From: Turritopsis dohrnii
Taxonomy: Eukaryota > Cnidaria > Hydrozoa > Anthoathecata > Oceaniidae
Length of the DNA stretch: 64,000 nucleotides
Assembly: GCA_027922465.2 (NCBI GenBank)
Contig: BQMF02000231.1
Span: forward strand, 496,001-560,000
Direction: 5' to 3'
Both the position numbers and the translations under genes were made by a program. Below the pieces are notes generated by a model. That model ran no database searches. It was not told where the DNA came from and saw only the letters and a list, made by a program, of their open reading frames with translations. Shown here piece after piece: positions 44,826-57,378 of this stretch (within the stretch, counting starts at the first letter, position 1; every line of letters begins with the position of its first letter).

Positions 44826-47112
44826 CGCCAGCAGCTGATGTCATAGCCTTTACTAAGTGGAATATTTTCCTTTCCTTCGAATCACAAAGATGTATACCCA
44901 TTTCAATTGTGCACACACATGAAAACTCAATTTATCGGAAAATATATTCTTTAAAACCTTCTTACTACTTGCAACCTTTCCTTGCTCTTTCCATTTTAGA
45001 CACTATCTGCAAATTTTCTGTGGCAACTGTGATGGTACTATGATAGTATAAACTGAAATCTAACTGGCTATTCTGGGTAATGACTAAAAAGGTAAACAAT
45101 GCTACCTTAAACATAGGGTAGAGATAAGTAGATTATAAAGCAACATCTAATAGAGACTAATTCATAGGCTAATTATAATATTTTATAGGGTTTCGATACA
45201 GAAAAAATATCTACATTCAGTAAAATTTAGTCTTAGCCTTTAATGAAGTTACAAGATTGTTTAATTACTTATTTATCATAACCTTTTTTCTAGTTATATT
45301 ATTATATAGAGGACAGCTAAAATATATTATAATACTGAGGATTGTTTGCAAAATAATAAGTTATTTATTATTAGTAAGTTATTTAATAAGTTATTATTTA
45401 TAAGTCACTTATTATTTTGCACTGAAGATGGTTGTACCGAAAAGCTTATGCTAAAATAAAAAGATTTTACACTTTTAATTTTTAAAATATGGCAAATACT
45501 TCACCACTGAGGATTGTTTTTCCTTTCTTTAGTTTGTTTCAATTGCAATGGTTTTTGTGTGCCTAAACCCTCGTTAAGAAGTGCTACTGTTTAGGCTTTT
45601 GTATTTTTCGATAGTTATATTTAAACAATATTCAAACAGCAGCCATCCTCCAGAGAGAGGAGAGGATGATAAACAACAAACCGGACCACACGCTGAAACA
45701 GTTCCTCTGGTGACGCTAACCACTGTTCATGTGAATTTTAAAAAGTATCAAAGGTCTTCTGCAATATATTTTCTTCGTTATTGTTCCCAGAAAAATGAAG
45801 AAAGCATTCCACCTTAAAGCTATCCGCTAACAACGTGGTGAGCAATTATTTATCATAGCTAAAGTTAGCACCTTTAGTTTTTTTTAACAATATTATTTTA
45901 CAGAATCAAAATACAAGCACATTTTAATAGCAAGCGCCACAGAAACATAAGTCTGTAAAATATGCACTAGAACATAACACTAAGAATCGTTCGATAAACG
46001 ATAGACCCGATAAACTGGAACTTTAGACCCAATTTACAAACAAAGGGACCAGGTTATGAGTGGGAACTTTTTGGTTCTGTTATCAGTAATATTTAACTCG
46101 AGGATTTCTGCATAGAAACTGTGTTCTGCAAGTTGTACAGCGGGCATGACAAGTTTTTTGTGGCACAGACGCCGGGCTATATGATGTTACATTTGAGGGG
46201 CAAACTCAAAAAGTCGTCATGATGGCACCCACATTTTTATGTGGTCCTCTCTGTCGAACAGACAAGATATTTCGAGTGGCAAAGCCTGATATTTCTAGCA
46301 GACAATTGGTTTAGTTTGATAATTCATAATACCGAATCATTTCTTTTATAGAAATGTTGACTTGAAAGACATGAATTGGTTGAGATAACAATGAATAAAT
46401 ACAGAATTCATGAAGAGACATTTACTCGAAGTTACTTTATACTATTATCCTTCTCTGAAAATGACTGAGATGAAGCTTACTTGGTTTGTATCTTCATGCG
46501 TGTAACCCACCATCAAAAGGGATAATACCCAGAACTCATACGATTTTGGGATGTTCTGAATAAAAAGAAAAAGAAAACCAGTAAGTCAACCAACGAAAAG
46601 ACAAAAAAACTTAACAGAAATATCATTAAGTAAAACTCATCATTTATTAGGACCACAAAATGAGAGTGATTATATTTTCTCCGATCTGAATCGTTTCTAA
46701 TCCTAGTGCATTTGCTATTTCTAAGTGGTGATAATACGCTTACTCGCATGGATAAAAATCAGTCAATCACATGCTAGGTTGAAAATCGATTGTTGTTTTT
46801 GATAAATTAATCTGAAATTTCCAGCCGATTTGAAATTTTACCTCCAAAGCAAAATAGCCAATCAATTTTCCACCAACCATATATATAAAGTAGAATTAAG
46901 ATTATTTTAACATCATGAAATTTGCTAAAATTTCCCCCGTTTATTTTGCAAAATTTTGGAAAACAATCTGTTTTAGTTGAAATGTGGATTTACCTAACAA
47001 ACATGTAATGAGCAACTACAATGCGCGATAAGGTTTTCAGTAAAGGGGCAGATTATCAGGCAGAACTTTATTTAACCAAATCACACAAAGTGAGATTTTT
47101 TTTTTTTTTTTT
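44826..47112. other. No gene recognised
   Basis: AT-rich. 45340-45420 has TTATT repeats before a short hammerhead-like motif at about 45421. The 78-codon ORF at 45581-45817 is slightly richer in GC but has no domain. Confidence 0.4.
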
Positions 47113-47161
47113 GCATTCGAGCAACATTGAGTTCTGTGTCAACACAATGTTGCTCGAATGC
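47113..47161. other. Perfect 17-bp stem with 15-nt loop
   Basis: GCATTCGAGCAACATTG at 47113-47129 is exactly reverse-complemented at 47145-47161. It is preceded by a run of about 18 T. The stem has no mismatch. Function is unknown. It is shorter than usual animal microRNA precursors, though cnidarian ones can be compact. Confidence 0.8.
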
Positions 47162-48346
47162 TTCCACACAAGTGAGGCAGTCACTTGGATGGCTTTAAAC
47201 TGATAAGGCTGTGTCATATTTTATGTGAAGGACTATCGGCTTCTTATTTAAAAACACAAAAACACATCTCGCTACGGCATCTTCTGTCTCACAAGTCCTG
47301 ATTGAATTGCTGTCGTTATTGCATAGGTCCTTTATTTAGAAGCATAACATTTCGTAAAACGGCTTCTGTAAAACTTTAACGAATTGATGGAATAGCATAA
47401 CGAAACATCTCCATGCTTGGGATAGAAGTATCATATAATTGTGTTTCTCTACCAAGATGCGATCTTTCTGTATTTCTGTATGCAAACATGAAGTAGTAAG
47501 AGATATTTTGAGAGCTTAACCTAGACTGATATAACAGAGGTTTCAACTAGTAGGGATCACCACGCGTCACCACCTAGCATACCAAACATAGTGGTTGGAG
47601 ATATAGACCAGGGGGATTGTTTTTTCTTACCTACCGGGATTGGCTTTTGTAAATATGACGAAAACATCACCCCTGTCTAACGGAATGTACACTTTGTCGT
47701 CCGTCATGTCCCGTAAATAAAATTTCGGCTGATACGTAGCAATAAAGAAAACAGTTGTGATCACGTTACCATGAATTGGAAGAAATTAGTCATGCTCCAT
47801 TATTTTCAACCGAGATAGAAAGAAAATTGTTTCTGCAGACCTGTTTGATTTCCAATGGATCGACGACAACAACGGCTTTTGTTTAGTTTTTCTCCTGAAT
47901 GCAATCTTCAGAACTATCTGAAATACAAATTGATTATTAATCAATGTATAATTGAAAATGAAAATTTCCATAACCATTTCTCTCATGTATTTATCAAAGT
48001 TGAGGATTCCTGATCACATATGTAACCAAACATGGGGGTTTTGCTCTGGTACACAAAACGAAATGAATACTTTTTACACTTTAATTGAGAGCGTCATTGT
48101 TATAGCGTGTGACCACGTTCTGGGTTCTTCCTCTGGCACACGCTTAGTTAATTTTAATAAAGGTAAAGTTACTTATGGTTTGTGTGGTGTTCTAAATTCA
48201 GAGCAGTAATGTTCAGCCAAGAAGTTGTTTATGGAGTTACAGCATTACATTATTAAATTTAAATGTTGGGTAAAGTAGACACTTAACTTTATGTTTATGT
48301 CGTGTATATTGTTTTTTCGCTATCAGTCCTCACAGTAGTAATCTCT
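47162..48346. other. No gene recognised
   Basis: AT-rich; no recognisable repeat or coding frame. Confidence 0.4.
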
Positions 48347-48363
48347 AACAAACAGTAACAGTT

Positions 48364-48456
48364 GAACAACCACATCACAACATACAAACAATATGAACAA
48401 CCACATCACAACATACAAACAATATGAACAACCACATCACAACATACAAACAATAT
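48364..48456. repeat. Three tandem 31-bp units
   Basis: Units of GAACAACCACATCACAACAT followed by ACAAACAATAT at 48364, 48395 and 48426, nearly identical. Confidence 0.85.
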
Positions 48457-48784
48457 TAAAACAATTGATCATGCATAAACTGGTGTAAAAGAAACATGAA
48501 AGACTCATAGAATCTGCCTTTCCTAACAAGCAAAAGAACATTTGAAAGGACACATTGAAGCCAAGCCTACTGTTACAGTGATCTCGGTAGGAAAACATGG
48601 CTGTTCGTATCGAATTCTCTGATACTTCTCCCATAAAGGGAAATTACTATAACTATATAATTAGTATAATTAGCATAATTAGTATTTTATTATTTAATTA
48701 GTGACACCTGATTGGTTGTTTTTATGTATTTTGATTCTATAACTATCACGTCGAACATAGATATAGCCAAAAAAATACTTTCAA

Positions 48785-48823
48785 ACTTTGCCTGTCGATG
48801 ACAGCTGTGGCTGTCGAAACGTA
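48785..48823 (+). other. Hammerhead-like/Penelope-type 3' motif, degenerate
   Basis: GTCGATGACAGC, a loop TGTG, then GCTGTCGAAACGTA. GATGA, a 4-bp hairpin CAGC/GCTG and CGAAAC stand in the order of the hammerhead catalytic core found in Penelope-like elements. The first two core bases (CU of CUGAUGA) are not kept, so cleavage is unlikely. Confidence 0.3.
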
Positions 48824-48963
48824 GCCAAAATAAACTCGCTTGTTCATGACATGATAAACTCTGATTTATTCAATTATAGTGGTTGAACAGAAAAGCGGAA
48901 GTATTTCTCACGGAAAATTTGATTGTACAGTGAATTCCAAGAATTCCTTCCTGAATACGATTT

Positions 48964-49065
48964 CCCAGTGAACAAATTTGTCAAAGTGTCACTACGATGT
49001 AGGGCATTTTGGTTGAAATTTTTTGACCATGAGAAAAGATTTTTTAACAAATGTGCTGGCTGGGT
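48964..49065. repeat. Foldback MITE copy, diverged
   Basis: CCCAGTGAACAAATTTGTC at the left and AACAAATGTGCTGGCTGGG at the right, with CACTACGATGTAGGGCATTT inside. The middle part (TATAGAAATGCACTCC) is deleted. Confidence 0.6.
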
Positions 49066-49436
49066 TAGAACATCCTTTAGTTATGAGCTGCGCTGCTTAA
49101 AAGTTTTTGAACGTTTTTTTCCAATCAAGCCTAGATGATCAATGTATCATTTACAAGTTGTTTATTCGTTATATTTTACATGAAGTCATAAGGGTAGACC
49201 AGCTGCTGTAATTTTCTAAAGAGTCTACCTTCGTTATTTATCATCTGCTTTCTTTCAATCCAGCCTAGATTAACAATATATCATTTATAAGTTGCAGCCT
49301 TTCAAAAAGCTTCACAACATTTCCCATGATGCTTATTAATCGTGATCCCTCAGTTCTAGAATCCCTTTATGCTAGAAATCTGAATGGGTGATCAGCTAAT
49401 ATTTTTTCCGCATAATCTATGCAACACATGCTTACT
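49066..49436. other. No gene recognised
   Basis: A direct duplication of TTTTTTCCAATCAAGCCTAGATGATCAATGTATCATTTA-like sequence is visible at 49120-49160 and 49250-49290. No coding evidence. Confidence 0.4.
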
Positions 49437-51625
49437 TCAGAAAGCAATAGGGTCTACTGTCAATTTAGAGCAGCAGGGAACCAGGGCATTTCTGCACCTC
49501 CTCCGTATATCGAAAAGGCAATAAACCATGGGTTTGCAGTTGTTCAATGGACTTAACTTTAGGCGATACTTTAGGCCAGCTGGAAGGTTACTCTGAAGAA
49601 GTACTGTTCTAAAAAATAGTTTTTGGTGCACTCTGAGCGCTTTTGGTAGCCGTAACAGAGCTCCATGACGCAAACAACAAAAAGAACAAAAAAACTAGGA
49701 CTTAATTGAGAATTTGGCACTCCATTGGTAAGTAACCTTGAATTTGTTCATGCGTTATGTGTCTCCAGGACCTTCTCCTTGGGTGTGACAGAAAAACAGA
49801 TTGTCCTTTCTCAAGGATCAATTTATTCTCAATCACCTTTTGATGAACAAAACATTCAAACTAGACCATAATATCTAAAGCGGGAGAAAACATATTTTAA
49901 AAACCATCTAGAAAACTGTGTAGATAGCTACTGGAAAGATCTTCCCCTACGTTACGATCACGAGCGTCAGTAATATCAAGAGCGATTCTTAGAGGCGAAG
50001 CTTGGCCTGCGAATCTGTAATCGTACATAAAAAATAAATAAATATGCATAACATCGTTTACTTGATTTTGGCAAATTTTAAATAAGATCAAAGCATTATT
50101 TTACGATATGCTTTTGTGCATATGTCTAGTAATGTGACTTTAATTTTTTAAGTCACAATCAATTAATCAATTCAAGTCACAGCCAGTAGTTTCACACACT
50201 TTGTAGAAGGTATTCTAAAATACAATTGTGGCTTTCAACAACAAGGGCGTCTCGGCACAATTTAGACAAATAAGAGAGGAACCATTCGCATTTATAGTAT
50301 TGTCAGTAGCAAAGCTGGCAATCTCATATGAAATTTTGCTGAAAAAGAGATTATTAAGGAGGATATTAAATCACCTAAAGGGCCTAACATAAAGCCTTGT
50401 GGTGCATCGCAATAACTGTAGCCATTCATTAAAGTAGGAATCCCTTCGGACACGTATTTTCCTATGGTATGAATAACTGTGTAAAAACTGTCGATTTTTT
50501 GTATCTCAAGCCATAAGCCCTGAGCTCAACCACCAGCAAGTCATGCACATCAAAAGCTTTTTAGAGATTCATTAGAATAACTCCTACGTTTTCCTTTGTC
50601 ATGTCTGAAACAGATTTAACAAACAGTGCTGGGTTGAGTGATCTTTTCGAAGGACACAGAGGCATCTTGAGAATTTAGTCTATATAAAAGCTTTAATCTG
50701 GTTGAAGACTATTGTTTCCTTTACCTTCGAAATTGTTGGAAGTAAGCTAATAGTTTCACTTGACAGTAGTCGAACTTTTCTTCTGTACTGGGAATGTAAC
50801 AGCTATCATAATTTCTGACGGGGAATTTGTTAAATTCGAGAGAGTAATGGACACACGATGACAGGGTTTCGGAAATTTCATAAGCAACACTGAACGATAT
50901 CTGTTGAGAAGTTACTGCTAGTCGTCACTAGTAGTAAATTTCAATTCAAAGCAATCATCCCTGTGTCGTAATGACTTTATTGAGAGGCTACTGTTTGTTT
51001 GTTTGTTTGTTTCTCGAATATTTATACAGGATACAAATCTACAGTAGTATCTACATACACTGTTATCTTAGATGTCCTGTGAAATAAAAGATATAAAATA
51101 AAGTTGTATGTATGTTTATGTATCTATGTATACAGTGAGCTGAATTTAGAAATTGGAAAAAAGTATCCCTTAGCGAGAAAATTTCTACTAGTCTGTCGTC
51201 ACTAGTAGTACATTGAAATTCAGAGGAATCATGTTTGTGTTGTAATGACTTTATCCTCGTGACACTAGGATGACCCCTGAAATTTTCAATTGCCAACAAA
51301 CCAGTGCCATTCACAATACCAAGGCTTGTTTCCAGCATTGGTGAACATAGTTGTATGTAATGATGTGATGCTGTGATGTTAGAAAAATATCGATTAATGT
51401 TTGCCACATTTGTGCCATCAGAAATGATTTTCCCATCATCAACCAAGATCGTTTTACTTGCAAAAGCGTCTTTATCCTAGAAAAATGGTTTACATGCGCT
51501 CCAGAAACGTTTTTATATTCTGCAATTGAGAGCGTCTCATGATCATTTTACGAAAAGCTTCAAAAATGTGTGGCTTATTGTTAGCTCTAAGCCATCTGAT
51601 TGTAGGTTTAGCAATTCTTTCAATA
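49437..51625 (-). pseudogene. Decayed non-LTR retrotransposon (endonuclease-RT linker and RT)
   Basis: Reading the minus strand, RWLRANNKPHIFEAFRKM lies at about 51600-51540. A linker-type text follows at about 51510-51200: FWSACKPFF, stop, DKDAFASKTILVDDGKIISD, then HPSVTRIKSL. At about 50640-50280 an RT core is still visible (KAFDVHDLLVVELRAYGL, then APQGFMLGPL) with many stops and frameshifts. The order matches the region between endonuclease and RT and the RT palm of CR1/jockey-type elements. The 78-codon ORF at 49437-49673 may be the far 3' part. A Helitron at 51626 interrupts the upstream coding part. Confidence 0.55.
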
Positions 51626-52480
51626 TCTATATATTAATAGCCGATTCTCTGTTTGTTTGTCTGTTTGTTTGTCTGTCACGCAAAATGGTAGATTGAGTTG
51701 TGAGCGAAATTATTTCTTTTTTTGTGTGCGACGTGAGTTCGAAACAAATACACTGCAACCCCAATCGAACGTGACTTTTATTGGCTGGTGAACCAATAGA
51801 GATAACGTTTTGTTTTTATTATTTTGTTAGTTTAATATTCCACGTTGACTTGGCTTTGAAAACAATACATCAACTAAATACAAAGAAACTAACTGATAAA
51901 ACATTTTGGACAAAAAGCAGCCGTGGCAGAACGTGGTAGCATCTCGGTTTGCCAGTGTATCCTAACGTATCCTTGCCTGACTGTCTGAGACGGGTGAACT
52001 TTTTTTTCGAGTAATGAAAATGTTTAAAAACCTATAGGTAAAAAAAAAATATCATAAAACAAAATATTTTTTTTTTGCTTTTGTCATAATAGTTGTCTTT
52101 AATCGATTTCTTTTAATCTATTTTATTTTATATCAGATCGAATGTTTTTTTTATTCACTTGATTCATTTAGCACGTGCCTTTTCCTCTCTCCTCCCGTGT
52201 GATCTTTTTAAGAAGAGAATCCATTTCCCCCTTACGTTTGATAGCACCCATGTTAGAGCGCGTAACTTTTTTTAAACAAAAGTTAATAAAAAGTTGAAGT
52301 TTTCTCTCTATACGTTTTGAGTGTATTGTTACACTGATAAAAGATTGGTTTTACCAGAGGTTGTGACTTCGAATCTGCTTCTGGTTGTACGAGCCGTTTA
52401 TAAGGAAATTTGACGTTTATTGATACAGTGATACAGAGCAGATGGACATGGGCGGCGAGCGACGCCGCCTTGGCGGCTAG
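51626..52480 (+). mobile_element. Non-autonomous Helitron-like element inserted in the RT pseudogene
   Basis: Starts TCTATATATTAATAGCCG between A and T and ends CGCCGCCTTGGCGGCTAG. The body is like those at 32297 and 41329. On the minus strand the retroelement text before it (DYSANSRR at about 52510-52483) joins to ERIAKPTIRW after it, so the insertion point is inside that ORF. Confidence 0.8.
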
Positions 52481-53619
52481 TCTTCTGGAATTCGCTGAGT
52501 AGTCTTCCATCATAAACTGAGAAGAGGAAAGGATGATCCTATTTAAGTTTCAGCAACAATCAAAACATAATCCTTATCCTTGAGGGGACATTGAAGATAT
52601 CACCATTAATTCCAAATAGAATTCAAATTGTGATATAAATATGCCGTATGATTTCCTCGACACAATCTATTGAGCTTCTAAAGGCAACTGCTAATGTCAT
52701 TACTACGACTGTGTAGATAGCCGTGTGTTTCCAAATGCCCACGGAAATCGAATTGAGGTGAAATCCACTTTTCTTTAAGTGCGCCACTTTATCTATGTTG
52801 GAATTATCTAACAAACCAATATTACGTTCATCGAACAATGTTCTTAATATTCAATTCACTTCAACATCTACCTGTTCACTTTAACGGTTTTTTGATATTT
52901 GCCTTATCGGTAAAAAATCCGTCGGTAAAAAAATTCGTATGCAAAAAAATTCGCCGGTAATAAATATTCGTTACCTACACAAAATTTCGTCACTTTTTAC
53001 CACTTTTTTTGCCTGACTCTATATAAAACATATTAAACGTTAATTTACCCTGTTTTCTTTAGTTGGCTTTATTAACACTTTTAAATTATATAAAATAGTT
53101 ATCAGTATAAAATACTGATCTTCATCAATCTATTGATCTCCATCAATCTATTGATCTCCACCAATCTTTTGATCTCCATCAATGTATTGATCTCTATCAA
53201 TGTATTGATCTACATCAATCTGTTTTACTTGGAAGTGGCGTGTCCTCATTTATTTGCAAATCAATTTTTCTCTACTGACTTTCCAACTTAGCTACGTTAT
53301 TCTATTTACCTATTTTTAACACTTAATAACACGAATTAAGCCAAAACAAAGTCAGTAGGAAGCCCTAAAATACAAAATACTGTCCAAATAAAAATGCCAA
53401 TTCGTCGGCAAAAAATTTCGTTGGTCAAAAATATTCGTCATCAAGACAAAAATTCGCCACTTTTTACAGACGGATTTTTTTTACCGATAAACTTTACTAT
53501 TATTAATTACACAATCTGTAATATCTCCTGCTTGTGTAGCGTTGCCATGGACACCATTACTATTAGGAGGTTCAATTTCGTTGCAGCATGTATCATCATT
53601 AAAATTATAAGGAGTTATA
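52481..53619. other. Remaining retroelement edge, then no gene
   Basis: 52481-52515 carries the upstream edge of the interrupted retroelement. 52880-53000 and 53395-53480 share the words TTCGTCGGTAAAAAATTCG and AAATTCGCCAC in direct and inverted order, so a small decayed inverted repeat spans this interval. A tandem 18-bp repeat is listed separately. Confidence 0.4.
53112..53222. repeat. Tandem 18-bp repeat
   Basis: About six units of ATCAATCTATTGATCTCC with small changes. Each unit is partly palindromic (ATCAAT/ATTGAT). Confidence 0.85.
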
Positions 53620-54264
53620 CAGTGTGTCTCAGAATGTTTTATCCACAAACTTTTAATGCGTTTTTTCCAAAAATTATTTTTCAAATTTTTGCGATTTACG
53701 TACCATATGAACAGCTCTTTTTAGAAATGTAAAATTTGAAGCAACATGGTAATTCTTCCGAAAGTTATTGAGGAAAATATCATGGTTTCAGATCATTAAC
53801 TTGTTAAAGATCAATTAACGCTTGTAACAATACAACAAGTTTACAAACACAATCAGATGAGTACAAACACAATCAGATGAGTTCAAACAAAATTTCTGGC
53901 GTTAGAAATTCTTAAGCCTCAAAATTTTATAATCGAGCAAGATGATAAGATAAAGGTTTTGGGAATTGAATGCGCGTACTTTTGCTAAACAAGTTCAAAA
54001 GATTTTATGATCAGAACAAAAGAAAATTGCTTTATTAAAATATCACTGAGGAACTGTTAATTGATCTTCAAGAAATTAATGATCCAAATCTGTGTGTTTT
54101 TCTTCAATAACTTTCCGAAGAATAATCATTTTCTTGCAAATTTTATATCAATTAAAGTACTGGTGAAGGGCTACCTTGTGATGTAAATTTCCCAGCATTT
54201 TGACAAATAATTGTTGAGAAATAGACACTGACAGTTTGCAGATAAGTCTTTCTGAGACACCCTG
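53620..54264. mobile_element. Mariner-like non-autonomous element (645 bp)
   Basis: Left end CAGTGTGTCTCAGAATG and right end (reverse complement) CAGGGTGTCTCAGAAAG, each next to TA (53618-53619 and 54265-54266). The interior is palindromic over much of its length (GATCAATTAACGCTTGTAAC against TTAATTGATCTTCAAG). No transposase. Related pieces lie at 4338, 10436 and 54932. Confidence 0.75.
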
Positions 54265-54931
54265 TATTTATTGTTAGTTTAAAAAAGTTTTGTGCAACGT
54301 TCTTTTTATCATTTGCTGTAACAGTACACTTGAGAATGGCGTTATCATCATCTTAAGCTTTATTAATGTTACGTTCGCAGGTTCCCATGGTAACAGTTTC
54401 TGTAGTAAGAGATTGAACACTTCTTTTTAGAGTTCTTATGTCGTCAAGTAAAATATTTACAATTTTGTTTGTATTAACTAATTCATCTTGTAAAAACATA
54501 ATTTCAATTTCTACATGATTAACATACTTATTCCGATACTGTTTTCTTCCCTAGATCACCCATGATCACAGACATCATTGTCTTCTTAAAGTTTTTTGGT
54601 TCAATTTCTTTACACTACTCATCGATATAACTTTCGTTCTAGACAAGAGATACATAAAATAAAGTACTGTTACCTCTTTTTTATTTTGGTAGCTACCTTC
54701 TAAGATGTTAAATGGTATTCTTCCTGTAAAATGTTCTGGTAAAATCTTCTGAACTTATTTTTTTAATGTAAAATCATAATCGTAAGTCTCTTCGCCTGGT
54801 TCGTCCGCCATTATGAAGCGGACTTTCTACAAGATCTGATGAGAGCTTAGGCAAATGTTGTGGAGGAGAGTTCAGTCACTTCAAGCCGAAAAGGGAAAAT
54901 AATGACACATCGAAAATTATCTACTTTGTAC
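54265..54931. other. No gene recognised
   Basis: AT-rich non-coding DNA between two mariner-like copies. Confidence 0.4.
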
Positions 54932-55180
54932 AGTGTGTATCAAAATGTGCTATCTACCAACTTTCAAGGCGCATTTTTCATTACATGTCTGATAAAATAT
55001 TGTGAATTTTATATCACAAGAATGAGCTTTTCATGCCCTATCCATTAATATAAAATGTTTGCCAAAATATTTATTCTTCGAAAAGATATTGAAGAAACAC
55101 TCAACGATTTGGTTCATTAAATTCTTGAAAGTCAATTAACTGACATGCTAATGACTTTTTAATGATGTAATTATCTTTTG
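54932..55180. repeat. Partial mariner-like MITE copy
   Basis: Begins CAGTGTGTATCAAAATGTG and contains ATATTTATTCTTCGAAAAGA and TTGGTTCATTAAATTCTTGA, diverged versions of the left half of the element at 53620. The right end is missing. Confidence 0.5.
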
Positions 55181-56771
55181 TTCTGCTGATGAAACCTTTA
55201 GAACGTTTTGAGTATAGCTTTGCGTAGTAATTTTCTATAACAATTACATAGCAAATAAATTACTAATTATTGATAAATTAATTGCCTTCAATTAAATACA
55301 AATAACAAGGTCTCCGGTTAGAAAAGTAAGTAAGAGGACAATAAACGCAGAAAGTATAAAGGACATTACATCTAAAAACATTTTACTTTAAAAGGAATCA
55401 TTGATGAAAACAAATGGCAAATGCTCAGTAAAAAGTTTGAAAAATAAAATGATTGTGATCTCAAGGGCCATTGATATTTCAAAACTATCAGTCTAACAAC
55501 TAATATTGCTGAAAATAAAATTGGAAATGGTTTGCTCCTGTGTTGTGTTTCAAGGATCATTTAAGACAGTCATAAGGGAGAAAACAGAAATTTCATTTCT
55601 TATTCATTTTTTCATTTTTCTAGTCTCTCCGTTCTGATCAGGAAATAAGTTAGCTTTTTTAAATCAAGTCAAAAGTTTGAACTCCCTTCACAATTCATTC
55701 AAAATCGGGGTCAGTAATTTTTTAAGAGTAACACTTAATAGGCTATACCTTGGTCCGCTTTTTTATTCCTTTTGGTAGATGAAAACACTCTAACATCACC
55801 CAACAAATTTGACAAGTTTCTGTGAAATATTTAAGGAAGATAGCATTACACAACATTTTATAAAACATGTTCGTCAAACCTAATTATGCTTTCTTTTTAT
55901 CTTTTCTAGAACCAGCTTGAGCCAGTAAGCGATTTCTTCTCCGTTTGCAGTTCAATGTTTCTGTCGGCATTCTGCTGTAGACGCGAACAGTAGAACTCAT
56001 TACATTATGTGATTCCAATATCAAGCAGGTGTCCATTGCAATTTCACGATTGCAACAATCCTTACAGTCCTCAAGATGGTCTGTTAATTCCGATATGTGG
56101 AAGCAGACTGGAATGTGGAAGCAAATTAAATATGCATGTTTTATATACGCATATAACAAAGAAAATTCACTGATCATCAAACATGATCAACAAACATCTG
56201 TGTTGTTTATTTTTATGTTGTAACTAGTTTTAAAGCTAATGTTACACCGTCAGTTTACAATATAATTTTTGTGTTCTACGCGTTCGAAACTAAAAATATA
56301 ACAGAAGATTAGATACATCTTTTTATATTAAGAAGTTTTTGCAATAAAATCTAAGAAACATAAGTTCCGACGTTCTTAAAACGTTTTACTAAATATAAAA
56401 TATATAAGATAAGATAAGATATAAGAATAAAATATTTACTACTCAAAAATGTTTTGCGTAACTACAGATTTTATTAATCAAGTTCTCATACGTTTGTTTA
56501 GCTTCTATAAAAACGCAGTTATAAAAACTGTTAGAAATATATTATATACAATTACGATGATACTAACAATAAATATCAGCCTAGCAAAATATAAACACCT
56601 ACTGAGAATACTTCAAACATAAAACACAAAATATGCATTCGATAGCAAACGCAAAAACGTAGCGATGAAGAAGCGTAGTAGTGAAAATTTGCCAACATTG
56701 TTAACTCGTGAAATCGTTAACAAAATTTTCCTATAATAAAGTTTTCTTGTAAAGATAAACGTATTCTTATA
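55181..56771. other. No gene recognised
   Basis: AT-rich. The 98-codon minus ORF at 55884-56180 has cysteines (LEDCKDCCNREI) but no recognisable domain and no exon signals I would trust. Confidence 0.4.
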
Positions 56772-57323
56772 CAGTGGAACCTCTATTAACGGTCACCTCC
56801 ATACATCGGTCACCTCCTGATAAGCGGCCAGAAAAGAAAGTCCCTGCCGAATTTATGGTCAAACTCTTATAAAAAAACCTCCATACATCGGTCACCTCCA
56901 ATCAACGGCCAAACGGCCACTTTCTTTTTTACCTCTATTAGCGGTCAAAAAAAATCTTTAAGCAAGCAAATGAATGTAAAAATAAAAAAAATTGTTACTT
57001 TATTTACAATAACTATTTACAAAAAATAAAGTCAAGTCAAGCAGCCTTATCTATTGTAGATGATTTGAACAACTTTTGTGAAACATTAGGTGATGCTGAC
57101 TTAGTAAGTGCTTTGAACCTTGTCACACAACGACTTGAAGCACTTAGGCTAAATAATGCTGTGTTTATTTTGATCATGAATCATTCTTTATGCCCCTCCC
57201 ATCCTGACCAGTCTTTTTGATAAAAAATGTATATTCATATAAAACCTCCATACATCGGTCACCTCTAATGCAACGGCCACTAAGCTGGGTCCCCCAAAGT
57301 GGCCGCTATTAGAGGTTCCACTG
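56772..57323. mobile_element. pogo/Tigger-like MITE (552 bp)
   Basis: Starts CAGTGGAACCTCTATTAACG and ends TATTAGAGGTTCCACTG, with TA on both sides. The GGTCACCTCC and CATACATCGG words repeat inside both arms. No transposase gene. A second copy is at 61220-61835 in the same orientation. Confidence 0.8.
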
Positions 57324-57378
57324 TAAATCACAAAATGTAATCACAAAAATGCGTACTTGCAACGAACGTATCCAAAAT

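Noticed and set aside
56095..56130. Short resemblance (ATGTGGAAGCA twice) to the 62.5-kb satellite unit
   Set aside because: Only about 14 bp match and the rest of the unit is absent; chance cannot be excluded.
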